Source: an unicellular cyanobacterium SU3
GTDB taxonomy: Bacteria > Cyanobacteriota > Cyanobacteriia > Cyanobacteriales > Microcystaceae
Direction: 5' to 3'
Assembly: GCA_002172675.1 (NCBI GenBank)
Contig: NETF01000020.1
Coordinates: 28,726 to 92,725, forward strand
Length of the DNA stretch: 64,000 nucleotides
Positions 38,768 through 48,108 of this stretch are shown in pieces; within the stretch, counting starts at the first letter, position 1, and the number at the start of each line of letters is the position of its first letter. The notes under the pieces are model-generated. The model made no database searches. It was given only the letters and a program-made list of their open reading frames with translations, and had not been told where the DNA came from. The position numbers and the translations under genes were made by a program.

Positions 38768-39030
38768 CTATCAACTAAACGACCCGTTACATATCCATGT
38801 AAAATATCAGAAATTAAAGTTTTCTCGGAAATACCTTTTTCTTTTGCTTGTACTTGAATTGCTTCTAAATCAAAAGAAGATAATTGTAAAGTAACTGTTT
38901 TTTTCTGATTTAAAGTTGCTTCTGCATAAGATTGTAATTCGGCAATTCTTTCAGGTGTTGCTACTGAAGACCATTCGTCGTTATTATAGGAAGTGAGGAT
39001 TTCTTGTTCTTCTTGATTCAAATTAGTCAT
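38764..39030 (-). CDS. CopG/RHH-type antitoxin
   Basis: 88 residues from the ATG at 39028-39030, preceded by GGAG; the longer frame starts with TTG and is less likely. The C-terminus KTVTLQLSSFDLEAIQVQA with EKGISEKTLISDILHGYVTG is the ribbon-helix-helix pattern of CopG-like antitoxins that pair with BrnT-like toxins. It starts inside the toxin gene (8-base overlap), the normal toxin-first, coupled layout. It probably binds the toxin and represses the promoter upstream of 39307. Confidence 0.8.
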   Translation of the reverse strand: MTNLNQEEQEILTSYNNDEWSSVATPERIAELQSYAEATLNQKKTVTLQLSSFDLEAIQVQAKEKGISEKTLISDILHGYVTGRLVDS

Positions 39031-39307
39031 TATTAGTTTCTCCAATATACTGTTTAGTTGCTTTCCTAGAGGGAATAATGGTTTTTAAAAAGAGTTCAGA
39101 GGGAGAATTCACATAAGGAACGAGATAGGCATAATTATTAATACAAATAATCATCATTCGTTGATTAGGATACTTTTTCTGATTAGGATGTTCAAGATCA
39201 TCTAAGATATCGCCTCTTTGCATTGATGCTAACACCATTTCAAAAGTTATGCCTCGTTCTTCTCTTAGTTTCTCATTTTTTTCTTGACTCCATCGAATAG
39301 TCGTCAC
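39023..39307 (-). CDS. BrnT-like toxin of a type II toxin-antitoxin pair
   Basis: 94 residues with a GTG start at 39305-39307. IRWSQEKNEKLREERGITFEMV, GDILDDLEHPNQKKYPNQRMM and AYLVPYV...LKTIIPSRKATKQYIGE follow the BrnT/RelE-like fold: an alpha-beta ribonuclease that inhibits translation. The C-terminal PSRKATKQY is a signature shared by many cyanobacterial members. It is upstream of and overlaps its antitoxin. Activity is predicted, not shown. Confidence 0.75.
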   Translation of the reverse strand: MTTIRWSQEKNEKLREERGITFEMVLASMQRGDILDDLEHPNQKKYPNQRMMIICINNYAYLVPYVNSPSELFLKTIIPSRKATKQYIGETNND

Positions 39308-39378
39308 TGCTTCTTCTATTTTAAGATAGCTTAAAGTTAGTCTCTCAATATTCTAGGATTAATGTATTTTTATCAACT

Positions 39379-39561
39379 ATGGGACGAATAAGACAAAAAA
39401 AATGCGATCGCTGTCATATCTCCTCAAAATTATTATATCGAGTGCAAATTGATTCCTCGCAACAGTGGCGGTTTATGTGTCCCAACTGTTGGCAACAAGT
39501 GAGTGAGAATAATCCTCATTACGTCTATGGTGGAACCTGGAAAGCTCGTAAACGCCATTGA
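39379..39561 (+). CDS. Small zinc-ribbon protein
   Basis: 60 residues, very basic. Two CxxC pairs (KKCDRCHIS at 9/12 and FMCPNCWQQ at 34/37) form a treble-clef or zinc-ribbon site. The end YVYGGTWKARKRH is basic and could contact RNA or DNA. Similar short proteins occur widely in cyanobacteria without a known role. The gene is divergent from the toxin-antitoxin pair. Confidence 0.7.
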   Translation: MGRIRQKKCDRCHISSKLLYRVQIDSSQQWRFMCPNCWQQVSENNPHYVYGGTWKARKRH

Positions 39562-39711
39562 TATCCTAACACAGTCTTTTAGACTAAACTTGTTTAATTA
39601 AAGGTGAATCATAAATTTTGCGTTAGAGTGAAAATAGAAGCTAGTTGTCAGCGAAAGTTTTGACGACTAACTTGAAAAAAGTATCAAATTTTGATTTATT
39701 ATCACTCACGT

Positions 39712-41796
39712 ATGAGCAACGCAACTGTAACCAATAACCCTTTACTTATCGGAAAAGGATTACCTCCATTTGATAAAATTACTCCTGATCATGTTATTCC
39801 TGCAATGACGGAATTATTGCAAGAATTAGAGACTAAATTAAGTGATTTAGAAGCCAATGTTAAACCAACCTGGGAAGGTTTAGTCGAACCTCTAACAGAA
39901 ATAGAAGAAAAATTTAGTTGGAGTTGGGGAATTGTTAGCCATTTAATGGGCGTTAAAAATAGTCCTGAACTTCGCAATGCTTACGAAACGGTACAACCCC
40001 AAGTTATCCAATTTATTAACAAATTAAGCCAAAGTAAACCCATTTATGAAGCGTTTAAATCTCTTCAAGAAAGTGAGCTATGGAATACGTTAGAAAATGC
40101 ACAAAAACGTATTGTAGAAACAGCGATAAGAGAAGCAGAATTATCTGGGGTTGCTTTAACAGGAGAAACTCGTGATAAATTTAACAACATTCAGTTAGAA
40201 TTAGCAGAACTTTCCACTAAATTTTCTAACCATGTTTTAGATGCAACTAAAGCCTTTAAACTCAAATTAACCACAGAAAAAGAAGTCGAAGGTTTACCCC
40301 CCAGTTTACTCAGTTTAGCAGCACAAACGGCACGCGCAGAAGGAGAAGAAAACGCCACACCAGAAACTGGTCCTTGGGTAATTACTTTAGATTATCCTAG
40401 TTATATTCCTTTCATGAAATATAGCACCCAACGGGACTTAAGAGAAAAGGTTTATAAAGCGTTTATTTCCCGTGCTTCTAATGGAGAATTAGATAATAAT
40501 CCACTCATTGAACGTATTTTAGAACTGCGGAAACAACAAGCAGAAATTCTCGGTTACAATACCTACGCAGAGGTTAGTTTAGCCAGGAAAATGGCTCCTA
40601 GTGTTGAAGCAGTAGAGGGATTATTAGAAGAGTTAAGAAAAGTTAGTTATGATGCTGCGGTTCAAGACTTAGAAACCTTAAAAAACTTTGCTAAAACTGA
40701 TGAGTTAAAACAGTGGGATGTGAGTTATTGGGCAGAAAAACAACGGGAAACTTTATTTAATTTTACCGCTGAAGAATTACGCCCTTATTTCCCCTTACCG
40801 CAAGTATTAGATGGGTTATTTACCTTAGCAAAAAGAATTTTTGGGGTAACGATAACTTCTGCTGATGGACAAGCACCAGTATGGAACGAAGATGTCAGAT
40901 ATTTTCAGGTCAATAATGAAGCAGGAGAAGCGATCGCACACTTCTATTTAGACCCCTATAGTCGCCCTTCAGAGAAGCGTGGAGGGGCCTGGATGAATGA
41001 TTGTATTGGACGGGCAAAAATCAAGCTAGAAGAGCAATTTATGACCCGTTTACCTGTGGCTTATTTAATCTGTAATCAAACCCCTCCCGTGGATGGAAAA
41101 CCCAGTTTAATGACCTTTGATGAAGTCACTACCTTATTTCATGAATTTGGTCACGGGTTACAACATATGTTGACAAAAGTTGACTATCCTGGTGCTGCTG
41201 GAATTAACAATGTAGAGTGGGACGCGGTGGAATTACCCAGTCAATTTATGGAAAATTGGTGTTACGATCAAACCACTTTATTTAACATGGCAAAACATTA
41301 TGAAACGGGAGAAACGTTACCCGAACATTACTACGATAAGTTAGTTTCTGCTCGTAATTATATGAGTGGTTCAGCCATGTTAAGACAGCTATATTTTAGT
41401 TTCCTTGACTTAGAATTACACCATCGTTATCAACCCAATGGAGACGAAACTCCTGCGGATATTCGTAACCGCATTGCTGATAAAACAACGGTTATGAAAC
41501 CGTTACCAGAAGACTCATTTTTATGTTCTTTTGGTCATATTTTTGCTGGCGGTTATGCAGCCGGTTACTATAGTTATAAATGGGCAGAAGTGCTAAGTGC
41601 AGATGCGTTTTCTGCGTTTGAAGAAGCCGGTTTAAATGATGAAAAAGCGGTTTCAGAAACAGGAAAACGGTTCCGAGATACAGTGTTAGCATTAGGGGGA
41701 AGTTTAGACCCGATGGAAGTGTTTAAAGCATTCCGTGGACGGGAACCGCAAACAGAACCTTTGTTAAGACATAGTGGTTTATTACAAACTGCATAA
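39712..41796 (+). CDS. prlC: Oligopeptidase A (M3 family metallopeptidase)
   Basis: 694 residues from the ATG at 39712; the longer frame begins with an unlikely upstream TTG. The zinc motif HEFGHGLQH starts at residue 477, with the third ligand Glu in NVEWDAVELPSQFMENW. GLPPFDKITPDHVIPAM at the N-terminus and SYKWAEVLSADAFSAFEE at the C-terminus are typical. The cytosolic enzyme degrades short peptides, including cleaved signal peptides. Monocistronic. Confidence 0.95.
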   Translation: MSNATVTNNPLLIGKGLPPFDKITPDHVIPAMTELLQELETKLSDLEANVKPTWEGLVEPLTEIEEKFSWSWGIVSHLMGVKNSPELRNAYETVQPQVIQFINKLSQSKPIYEAFKSLQESELWNTLENAQKRIVETAIREAELSGVALTGETRDKFNNIQLELAELSTKFSNHVLDATKAFKLKLTTEKEVEGLPPSLLSLAAQTARAEGEENATPETGPWVITLDYPSYIPFMKYSTQRDLREKVYKAFISRASNGELDNNPLIERILELRKQQAEILGYNTYAEVSLARKMAPSVEAVEGLLEELRKVSYDAAVQDLETLKNFAKTDELKQWDVSYWAEKQRETLFNFTAEELRPYFPLPQVLDGLFTLAKRIFGVTITSADGQAPVWNEDVRYFQVNNEAGEAIAHFYLDPYSRPSEKRGGAWMNDCIGRAKIKLEEQFMTRLPVAYLICNQTPPVDGKPSLMTFDEVTTLFHEFGHGLQHMLTKVDYPGAAGINNVEWDAVELPSQFMENWCYDQTTLFNMAKHYETGETLPEHYYDKLVSARNYMSGSAMLRQLYFSFLDLELHHRYQPNGDETPADIRNRIADKTTVMKPLPEDSFLCSFGHIFAGGYAAGYYSYKWAEVLSADAFSAFEEAGLNDEKAVSETGKRFRDTVLALGGSLDPMEVFKAFRGREPQTEPLLRHSGLLQTA

Positions 41797-42048
41797 TCTA
41801 TAATTTCAGTGCGTTATTATCTTAGTAACGCACTTACTTATTTATTTGTGAGAGTTAACAACTATTAATCCTAAAAGAAGTGATCACTCTGAAGAAAGAC
41901 GAAAAGAAGGAAGAAGGGTTAGTCCTGCTTTTAATGATGCAGTTAATGCAAAATAAAGTGACATTTTTCTTCAGGAAGATGATAGATATGTTGTTATGAG
42001 GAAAGAGAGGAAGAGAGCATAATTTGTATCATCAACAAGATAATCGTA

Positions 42049-42351
42049 ATGTTGACAATATTAACAATTCGCAATTTGGTAATACTTTATAAAAGAATTG
42101 AACAATTGATTGATAAAAAACTCCAAAGAAAAGCAGATAATAGTTTATTACAAATCGATCATAATTTAGCTTATTATCTGTTTACATGGCGAAGAATTAA
42201 CTATGAAGCTACAAAAAATTATGTTAATCAGTTACTGGAAACGAAACAAGGAATAATTGATTATCTAACCGGTGGTTTATCTTCACATATTTATAATAAC
42301 GAAAATAGAAAAAACGATGAACATCAAACCATCAAAATCGACACAAAATGA
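42049..42351 (+). pseudogene. Possible C-terminal remnant of a KAP-type P-loop NTPase
   Basis: A 100-codon frame without a ribosome-binding site. NLAYYLFTWRRINYEATKNYVNQLLETKQGIIDYL... resembles (from memory) the C-termini of KAP-family P-loop NTPases. The DNA before it (41800-42048) contains further broken coding-looking stretches with stops, suggesting decay. AT content is higher than in flanking genes. Low confidence. Confidence 0.3.
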
Positions 42352-42420
42352 GCCATCTGTGATCAAACTGTAAAAAATTGTTACAATAGAAGCAACCAGT
42401 TATGAAGAAATGTTACAAAA

Positions 42421-43092
42421 ATGATTAGCACCGACCTCGAACAAATATCTTTACAACTAGAAAGCGAAAACTCCCGCGATCGCCTGTTAGCCTTAGCTTC
42501 CTTAAGACAAGTGTCCGCAGAAGATGCAGTCCCTTTAATTAAGAAAGTCTTAGACGACGAAATCTTACAAGTGCGATCAATGGCGGTGTTTGCCCTAGGA
42601 GTCAAACAAACTGACGAATGCTACCCCATTTTAGTTAAACTATTAGAGACAGACCCAGACTATGGCATTCGGGCTGATGCTGCTGGCGCATTAGGGTATT
42701 TACAAGATCCTCGCGCTTATGAACCCTTATCCAGAGCATTCTACGAAGATACACAATGGTTAGTCCGTTTTAGTGCTGCTGTTTCCCTAGGTAACTTAGG
42801 GGATGTTCGCGCCAAAAATCTCTTATTACAAGCCTTAGAAAGCGACGAAACGGTGATGCAGCAAGCAGCGATCGCAGCCATTGGAGAGATCCGCGCCTTT
42901 GATGCTATTGATGAGATTTTGCGCTTTGCTAACTCAGAAGACTGGTTAGTACGTCAACGTCTGGCACAGGCTTTAGGTAACTTTAACACAGAAAAGAGTA
43001 TTTCTGCCCTCAAGTTCTTAGCTAAAGATGCTCAATCCCAAGTCAGAGAAGCTGCTTTATTTTCTCTTAACCTCCTCGAACAAGACAACTAA
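42421..43092 (+). CDS. HEAT-repeat protein of the CpcE/CpcF/NblB family
   Basis: 223 residues made of about six HEAT-like repeats (DRLLALASLRQV, QVRSMAVFALGV, GIRADAAGALGYL, LVRFSAAVSLGNL, MQQAAIAAIGEI, LVRQRLAQALGNF). The family includes bilin lyase subunits and NblB, which detaches bilins when phycobilisomes are degraded. It lacks CpcF-specific wording, so I do not call it cpcF. It lies 4 kb from cpcE and just before a CpcS/CpeS-type lyase, so a role in phycobiliprotein maturation or turnover is likely. Confidence 0.8.
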   Translation: MISTDLEQISLQLESENSRDRLLALASLRQVSAEDAVPLIKKVLDDEILQVRSMAVFALGVKQTDECYPILVKLLETDPDYGIRADAAGALGYLQDPRAYEPLSRAFYEDTQWLVRFSAAVSLGNLGDVRAKNLLLQALESDETVMQQAAIAAIGEIRAFDAIDEILRFANSEDWLVRQRLAQALGNFNTEKSISALKFLAKDAQSQVREAALFSLNLLEQDN

Positions 43093-43243
43093 GAAACGGT
43101 GAGATGTCATGATACAATCAGGGTTGTCGGGTTGCTTAGAAAATAGCCACAAATAGTCTCATTTAATCCCCTAAATCTAAAAAAAATAAAAGGGATAAAA
43201 GTAACCCATCACCCTATTTTTATCAGATAACTCAGCAGTGTTC

Positions 43244-43771
43244 ATGGATATACAAACTTTTCTAGAATCATGTATCGGTCAATGGTTTTCTCAACGAAGT
43301 AGCTATCAGTTTGACACCGAAAAAGCAGAGAGTCATAAATCAGAATTAACCGTAGAATGGCTGGACACTGATCATTCTCTGCTGGTTTCCCTCTGTCAAC
43401 AACATCGTATCGATTCCAGTCAAGCGATCGGGGGTCAACAAGTCAGTTGGAATAGTTCCGTTGACTATGGCCAAAAAAAGCAAACAGGAAGCGCAACAAT
43501 GATTATAATTCCTGATAGTAACACCCCAGAAATTGGAAAAATTATACAAAGTTTTAAGTCTAACCCTTCATCCCAAGGAAACTATAGTTTAGGAGACGAT
43601 GAAGCTTTAACCCTTACCCTAAAAATTGGGAATTTTTTAATAGAAGAAAGAATCTGGTTTGCCAGTCCAAACTTACGACTGCGTACCAGTTTAATGAAAG
43701 GAGAAAATGGCTACAGTCGCACTGCTTTTTATTCAGAAATTCGCCGACTTCCCCCCCAAGAAGTCGCATAA
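43244..43771 (+). CDS. CpcS/CpeS-type phycobiliprotein chromophore lyase
   Basis: 175 residues from the ATG at 43244 (a GTG two codons upstream is in frame). MDIQTFLESCIGQWFSQRSSYQF is the conserved start; LCQQHRIDSSQAIGGQQVSW and EERIWFASPNLRLRTSL are typical of the lipocalin-like S/U-type lyases. These attach phycocyanobilin to Cys82/84-type sites of several phycobiliproteins. It follows the HEAT-repeat gene on the same strand after 151 bases. Whether it is S, U or CpeS type cannot be decided here. Confidence 0.85.
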   Translation: MDIQTFLESCIGQWFSQRSSYQFDTEKAESHKSELTVEWLDTDHSLLVSLCQQHRIDSSQAIGGQQVSWNSSVDYGQKKQTGSATMIIIPDSNTPEIGKIIQSFKSNPSSQGNYSLGDDEALTLTLKIGNFLIEERIWFASPNLRLRTSLMKGENGYSRTAFYSEIRRLPPQEVA

Positions 43772-43808
43772 TTAAATAGATTAATTTTATATAGGAGAAC
43801 TCGAAACA

Positions 43809-44744
43809 ATGCGTATTTTAATCATGGGTGGAACCCGTTTTATTGGGGTTTATCTCACCAAAGAATTAATGAAACAAGGCCATGAAGTGGTCTTATTTAA
43901 CCGAGGAAATAAAGCAGCCCCAATTGAAGGGATAACACAAATTCACGGCGATCGCAAGGATGCCACGCAGTTAAAAGAAAAGTTAGCGTCTGAACATTTT
44001 GATGCTGTTTTTGATAACAATGGCCGAGAATTAAGTGATACGCAACCCCTAGTAGAAATCTTTAATAATAAAGTCAAACATTTTGTTTATGTGAGTTCAG
44101 CAGGAGTCTATTTAAAGTCTGATCAAATGCCTCATATAGAAGGGGATGAAGTCGATCCTAATAGTCGTCATAAAGGAAAATTTGAAACCGAAAGTTACTT
44201 AGAAAAATCAGGTATTCCCTGGACTTCTATTCGTCCCACTTATATTTATGGATCGCAAAATTATAATGATTTAGAAGCTTGGTTTTTCGATAGAATTGTT
44301 AGAAATCGACCCATTCCTATTCCTGGTAATGGTTTACATTTTACCCAATTTGGTCATGTTCAAGACTTAGCAAAAGGGATGGCATCAGTATTAGGAAATG
44401 AAACAGCTATAGGACAAATTTACAATATATCAGGGGAACGTTATGTTACCTTTGATGGGTTAGCGAAAGCTTGCACCATTGCTACGGGTAAATCTGCTGA
44501 TGACATCAAAATTGTTCATTATGATCCTAAACAATTTGACTTCGGGAAAAAGAAAGCCTTTCCATTAAGAATGCAGCACTTTTTTGCTGATATTCATAAA
44601 GCATTGCAGGAATTGGATTGGAAACCCGAATATGATTTAATGAGTGGATTAAAAGACTCGTTTGAAAATGATTATTTAACCTCTAAACGAGATCAAGCTG
44701 ACATTGATTTTAGTTTAGATGAACAAATTTTATCAGCTTCTTAA
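43809..44744 (+). CDS. NAD-dependent epimerase/dehydratase, CSP41-like
   Basis: 311 residues. MRILIMGGTRFIGVYLTKEL contains the Gly-rich NAD motif of extended SDR proteins; YVSSAGVYLKSDQMPH, IRPTYIYGSQNYNDLEAWFF and GLHFTQFGHVQDLAKGM match the CSP41b-like cyanobacterial homologues of the plastid stem-loop RNA-binding protein. Plastid CSP41 binds and cleaves RNA; the bacterial protein could have an RNA or sugar-nucleotide role. It is 37 bases after the lyase gene with AGGAGAA before the ATG. Confidence 0.82.
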   Translation: MRILIMGGTRFIGVYLTKELMKQGHEVVLFNRGNKAAPIEGITQIHGDRKDATQLKEKLASEHFDAVFDNNGRELSDTQPLVEIFNNKVKHFVYVSSAGVYLKSDQMPHIEGDEVDPNSRHKGKFETESYLEKSGIPWTSIRPTYIYGSQNYNDLEAWFFDRIVRNRPIPIPGNGLHFTQFGHVQDLAKGMASVLGNETAIGQIYNISGERYVTFDGLAKACTIATGKSADDIKIVHYDPKQFDFGKKKAFPLRMQHFFADIHKALQELDWKPEYDLMSGLKDSFENDYLTSKRDQADIDFSLDEQILSAS

Positions 44745-44750
44745 CTGTAG

Positions 44751-44767
44751 GGTGGGCATTGCCCACC
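44751..44767. repeat. GGTGGGCA-T-TGCCCACC palindrome, copy 1
   Basis: An 8-bp perfect inverted repeat with a 1-base centre, lying between the convergent CSP41-like and sulfotransferase-like genes. The same unit recurs at 46914-46930, and a variant at 50248-50266, always in an intergenic gap. Confidence 0.7.
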
Positions 44768-44796
44768 TAAAATATAATAATTATAATAAACAAATT

Positions 44797-45579
44797 TTAA
44801 GAGGATTTAAGTTTATTAGCAATTTTATACTTAGCATAAATTACCTGACTTAACCAATCCATTAATATCGGTTGACTAAGAGGATAATTATGTGAAATTA
44901 ACCAATCTTTCGCTTTAGTTTCTAAATAGGCAACTTGTACAGGCGTTAAAGCTGTTTTCCATTTATTGGATGCACCCGAATCAATATGATTAGCATGAAG
45001 TAAACTTTTAGGATCATAAAATTTAGAATCTTTCTCTTGATTATTTTTCCAGTTACTGATTCTACTCTTTTGGCGTTCAATTTGGTATTCATCAGCAATG
45101 ATTGTTGCCTCTTCTTTAGAAAGATTGATATTAAGATGATCGGCAATTCTCAAAACTTCTTCAGTTAAATTATTAACCATAACTTCGTAACGAGAAATTA
45201 ATAAATTATCAAGCTTCGTCCAATGGTAAAAATCACGAAGACATTCTTGTATTTCTCCGGTTTGAAACATCAATTTTTCAAAGCTTGCTTTACGCATTTT
45301 CATCAAAGAAGCAGTGACATCTCGAATATCACGATAACTATAAATTCCTTTGGCTTGTCCCTGTGCGATCGCAGTTTCTACGCCTTTAAGATGACGAAAT
45401 TGATGAACTTTCACCACCTGCATTTGATCGGATGAATGGGCTTGTAGAAGTTGCTGACAGTCACCGTTGCGAATTTCTCCTAATCCGATTCCTTTCTGGG
45501 TTTTCTCTAAAATGGCTACAGTGAGTTGATACTGTAGGGTAGATCCCGATCGCATCATTCCACAACAAATTACAAGCAT
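44797..45579 (-). CDS. Sulfotransferase-like P-loop protein
   Basis: 260 residues. The N-terminal CCGMMRSGSTLQYQLT is a PAPS-binding P-loop (RSGST) of the sulfotransferase superfamily; VVKVHQFRHLK and YSYRDIRDVTASLMKM, with RDIRDV matching the RD(P/I)RD motif, contact the 3'-phosphate of PAPS. The acceptor is unknown, possibly a polysaccharide or lipid. It is monocistronic and ends next to the palindrome at 44751. Confidence 0.8.
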   Translation of the reverse strand: MLVICCGMMRSGSTLQYQLTVAILEKTQKGIGLGEIRNGDCQQLLQAHSSDQMQVVKVHQFRHLKGVETAIAQGQAKGIYSYRDIRDVTASLMKMRKASFEKLMFQTGEIQECLRDFYHWTKLDNLLISRYEVMVNNLTEEVLRIADHLNINLSKEEATIIADEYQIERQKSRISNWKNNQEKDSKFYDPKSLLHANHIDSGASNKWKTALTPVQVAYLETKAKDWLISHNYPLSQPILMDWLSQVIYAKYKIANKLKSS

Positions 45580-45773
45580 TAATTTATCAAATTTTATACT
45601 TAAATATTTAACTGTTTTGATTTTATATCATAAAATAGTAAAAATGTCAAGTATTCTTCCTAAAAATTAAGCGTAAAAAACTGGGATGTAGTCTCGCATT
45701 TCTCTACATAATTTTCATTACTAATTAGGCATAATAGTGATATCTGAGCAAATTTTATTTTGAAGGTGTCTTC

Positions 45774-46895
45774 ATGAATCAAGACTCAATGAATAATAGT
45801 AATAATTTAGTACCAACAGAATCTATAAGACTAGAAGAAAAACCAACTTATAGCGAAAAAACAGAGAGAATTCAAGCAATTACGAATATAATTACTGGGA
45901 TTCTTAATACTATCAAGCCTTTTCTCTTAATTATTTTTTGTCTAATTGTATTAAGTTGGATTGGAAAATTTGTCATGAATTCTTCCATGTCTCAAGGAAT
46001 CTCTGAGTTCAATAGTCCAGAAAATACAGAAGTTACAATTACTGTTCCTGAAAAAAAAGATATTGATGAAGGTATTGCAATTGCCCTTCAAGAAGCTAAA
46101 ATGAATGCAGAAAATTTTGCTTCAGCAGAATTAGATCAATGGGTGAATCAATTAATGACTCGTGTTGATGATAGTTTTTTACCTTGGTACTTTGGTTATT
46201 TTAATCAAAAATTTCAAGAACTTCGTACTCCTTTTCTTTACTTAAAATCAGCCGTATTTCATTGGGTTAATAGTAAAAATCCTTCCCCTAATCAAGCAGT
46301 TGCTGAACAATTAACCGAAGAAATGCAAAGCGAATTTGCTAAACGAGTATTACAGCCAAAACTATCTCAACTTCAACTAGAAAATATAACCCGAAATACA
46401 GCAAATATATATGTTGATTCACTAACTAATAATCTTGCTAATCTGCAAAGTCATTATAATATTCCCCAAGCTGAATGGGAAAAATATCTAAATGGTCTTG
46501 CTGTAACGATTAAGGATACTGAAGGTAATGCTTCTAGTTTATCGATGAAACTTTTAGTAGTTGGAAGTCCCTATTTATTTGCGAAAGCGATGATTCCCCT
46601 TAGTAAAGGAGGAATCGCGATGTTATCTCTAGCTGGAAAATCTGGAGCTAAAATGGCTGCAAAAACAGGAGGAATAGCTGCTACTAAAATAGGGGCGCAA
46701 TTTATTGATCCTTTGATTGTTTTTGGTATTATGATTTGGGATCTTTGGGACTATCATCATACAGTTAGTGTAGAACAACCTATCTTGAGAAATACAATTG
46801 AACTTTATCTACATGAGGTTAAAGAAATATTGTTAGAAAACAGTGTTATGTCATCGATGGATCAGGTTGAAAATGGCATATTGAAGGCTTTGTAA
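45774..46895 (+). CDS. Membrane protein of unknown function
   Basis: 373 residues. One clear N-terminal membrane helix (about 45-66, IKPFLLIIFCLIVLSWIG) is followed by a long helical domain (ELDQWVNQLMTRVDDSFLPWYFGYF, NITRNTANIYVDSLTNNL) and, near the C-terminus, a hydrophobic Gly/Ala-rich region (GGIAMLSLAGKSGAKMAAKTGGIAA) followed by IVFGIMIWDLWDYHHT. The last part could insert into a membrane. No family is recognised. An AAGGTG sequence precedes the ATG. The gene ends 18 bases before a palindromic repeat. Confidence 0.65.
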   Translation: MNQDSMNNSNNLVPTESIRLEEKPTYSEKTERIQAITNIITGILNTIKPFLLIIFCLIVLSWIGKFVMNSSMSQGISEFNSPENTEVTITVPEKKDIDEGIAIALQEAKMNAENFASAELDQWVNQLMTRVDDSFLPWYFGYFNQKFQELRTPFLYLKSAVFHWVNSKNPSPNQAVAEQLTEEMQSEFAKRVLQPKLSQLQLENITRNTANIYVDSLTNNLANLQSHYNIPQAEWEKYLNGLAVTIKDTEGNASSLSMKLLVVGSPYLFAKAMIPLSKGGIAMLSLAGKSGAKMAAKTGGIAATKIGAQFIDPLIVFGIMIWDLWDYHHTVSVEQPILRNTIELYLHEVKEILLENSVMSSMDQVENGILKAL

Positions 46896-46913
46896 GATTA
46901 ATAAGATTAATAA

Positions 46914-46930
46914 GGTGGGCATTGCCCACC
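46914..46930. repeat. GGTGGGCA-T-TGCCCACC palindrome, copy 2 (terminator-like)
   Basis: Same palindrome as at 44751, here followed on the plus strand by CTACTTTTTT and placed between the convergent membrane-protein gene and hemF. It can work as a plus-strand terminator. Confidence 0.75.
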
Positions 46931-46938
46931 CTACTTTT

Positions 46939-47970
46939 TTAAGCGTTCCAATTCGCCCAATCTTGAGGTTTTAAGAAGGTATGATATAACTCAGCTTCAG
47001 GGGTATTGGGTTCAGGTTCGTAACAATATTCCCAACGAACCAAAGGGGGTAAAGACATCAAAATAGACTCGGTTCGACCATTGGTTTGTAGACCAAAAAT
47101 TGTCCCGCGATCGTACACTAAATTAAACTCAACATACCGTCCCCGACGATATAACTGAAACTGTCTTTCTCTGTCACCATATTCTGCATTGCGACGCTTT
47201 TCGACAATGGGAAGATAAGCTGGTAAAAAAGTCCGTCCACAGTCATTGACAAAAGCAAAAATATCTTCCCAAGTACGGGGTTTTAAGTCAGATAATTGAT
47301 TACTATAGTTAGCTGCTTCTTTATCAGCATGGGGACCACGATATAAGGGGTCAGTTCCATCTTGATAGTCGAAGAAAATACCTCCAACGCCACGGGTTTC
47401 TTGACGGTGTTTGAGATAGAAATATTCATCACACCAGGGTTTAAACACGGGATAATATTCAGGATGATGCTTATCGCAAGTTTCCTTTAAAGTTCGATGA
47501 AACTGGGCTGCATCTTCAGCAAAGGGGTAATAGGGAGTTAAATCAATACCGCCTCCAAACCACCACACTGGACCCGCTTCAAAATAGCGATAATTAAGGT
47601 GAACTGTTGGAATATAAGGGTTACGGGGATGAAGAACCATAGAAGTCCCTGTGGCGTAAAAACCGTGTCCTTCTGCTTCAGGACGCTGTTTTAGGATGGA
47701 AGGGGGTAACTGTTTGCCCCATACTTCGGAGAAGTTTACCCCACCTTGTTCTAATAAATTACCGTCTCTGAGGACACGAGAACGGCCACCGCCTCCCTCT
47801 TCTCTCTGCCAACTATCTTCATGAAATTTGCCACTACCGTCTGCTTTTTCAAGTGCTTGGCAAATTTCGTCTTGGAGGGTTTTCATGAACTGACTGACCC
47901 GTTTTTGGGCATCTTCTGGGGGCAAAGAAGTTTGTTGCGGAGTGGTAACGTCTGTTGTTATAGGGGTCAT
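46939..47970 (-). CDS. hemF: Oxygen-dependent coproporphyrinogen III oxidase
   Basis: 343 residues. [18 protein letters not shown] at the start, [43 protein letters not shown] and [21 protein letters not shown] are the HemF landmarks. It oxidatively decarboxylates coproporphyrinogen III to protoporphyrinogen IX for haem, chlorophyll and bilins. The aerobic enzyme is used in light; an anaerobic HemN is usually encoded elsewhere. Monocistronic. Confidence 0.97.
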   Translation of the reverse strand: MTPITTDVTTPQQTSLPPEDAQKRVSQFMKTLQDEICQALEKADGSGKFHEDSWQREEGGGGRSRVLRDGNLLEQGGVNFSEVWGKQLPPSILKQRPEAEGHGFYATGTSMVLHPRNPYIPTVHLNYRYFEAGPVWWFGGGIDLTPYYPFAEDAAQFHRTLKETCDKHHPEYYPVFKPWCDEYFYLKHRQETRGVGGIFFDYQDGTDPLYRGPHADKEAANYSNQLSDLKPRTWEDIFAFVNDCGRTFLPAYLPIVEKRRNAEYGDRERQFQLYRRGRYVEFNLVYDRGTIFGLQTNGRTESILMSLPPLVRWEYCYEPEPNTPEAELYHTFLKPQDWANWNA

Positions 47971-48108
47971 ATCTCGTTAACTAAGACTTTAATCAAAAGT
48001 TCAACAGTAACTTGTTCATTGCACTGACAAAGTTACACTTATGATCAATCTAAGGCTTACTGGGTCAAAAGTATCATTAAGTTTAGTGAAGTCTTCTGGT
48101 TGTCGGAT

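Noticed and set aside
41880..42020. Possible antitoxin-like fragment (VSPAFNDAVNAK and EDDRYVVMRKERK in one frame)
   Set aside because: Interrupted by stops, no start and no partner; too little to call.
42421..43092. HEAT-repeat gene as cpcF
   Set aside because: It has HEAT repeats like CpcF but not the CpcF-type wording; a family-level call is safer.
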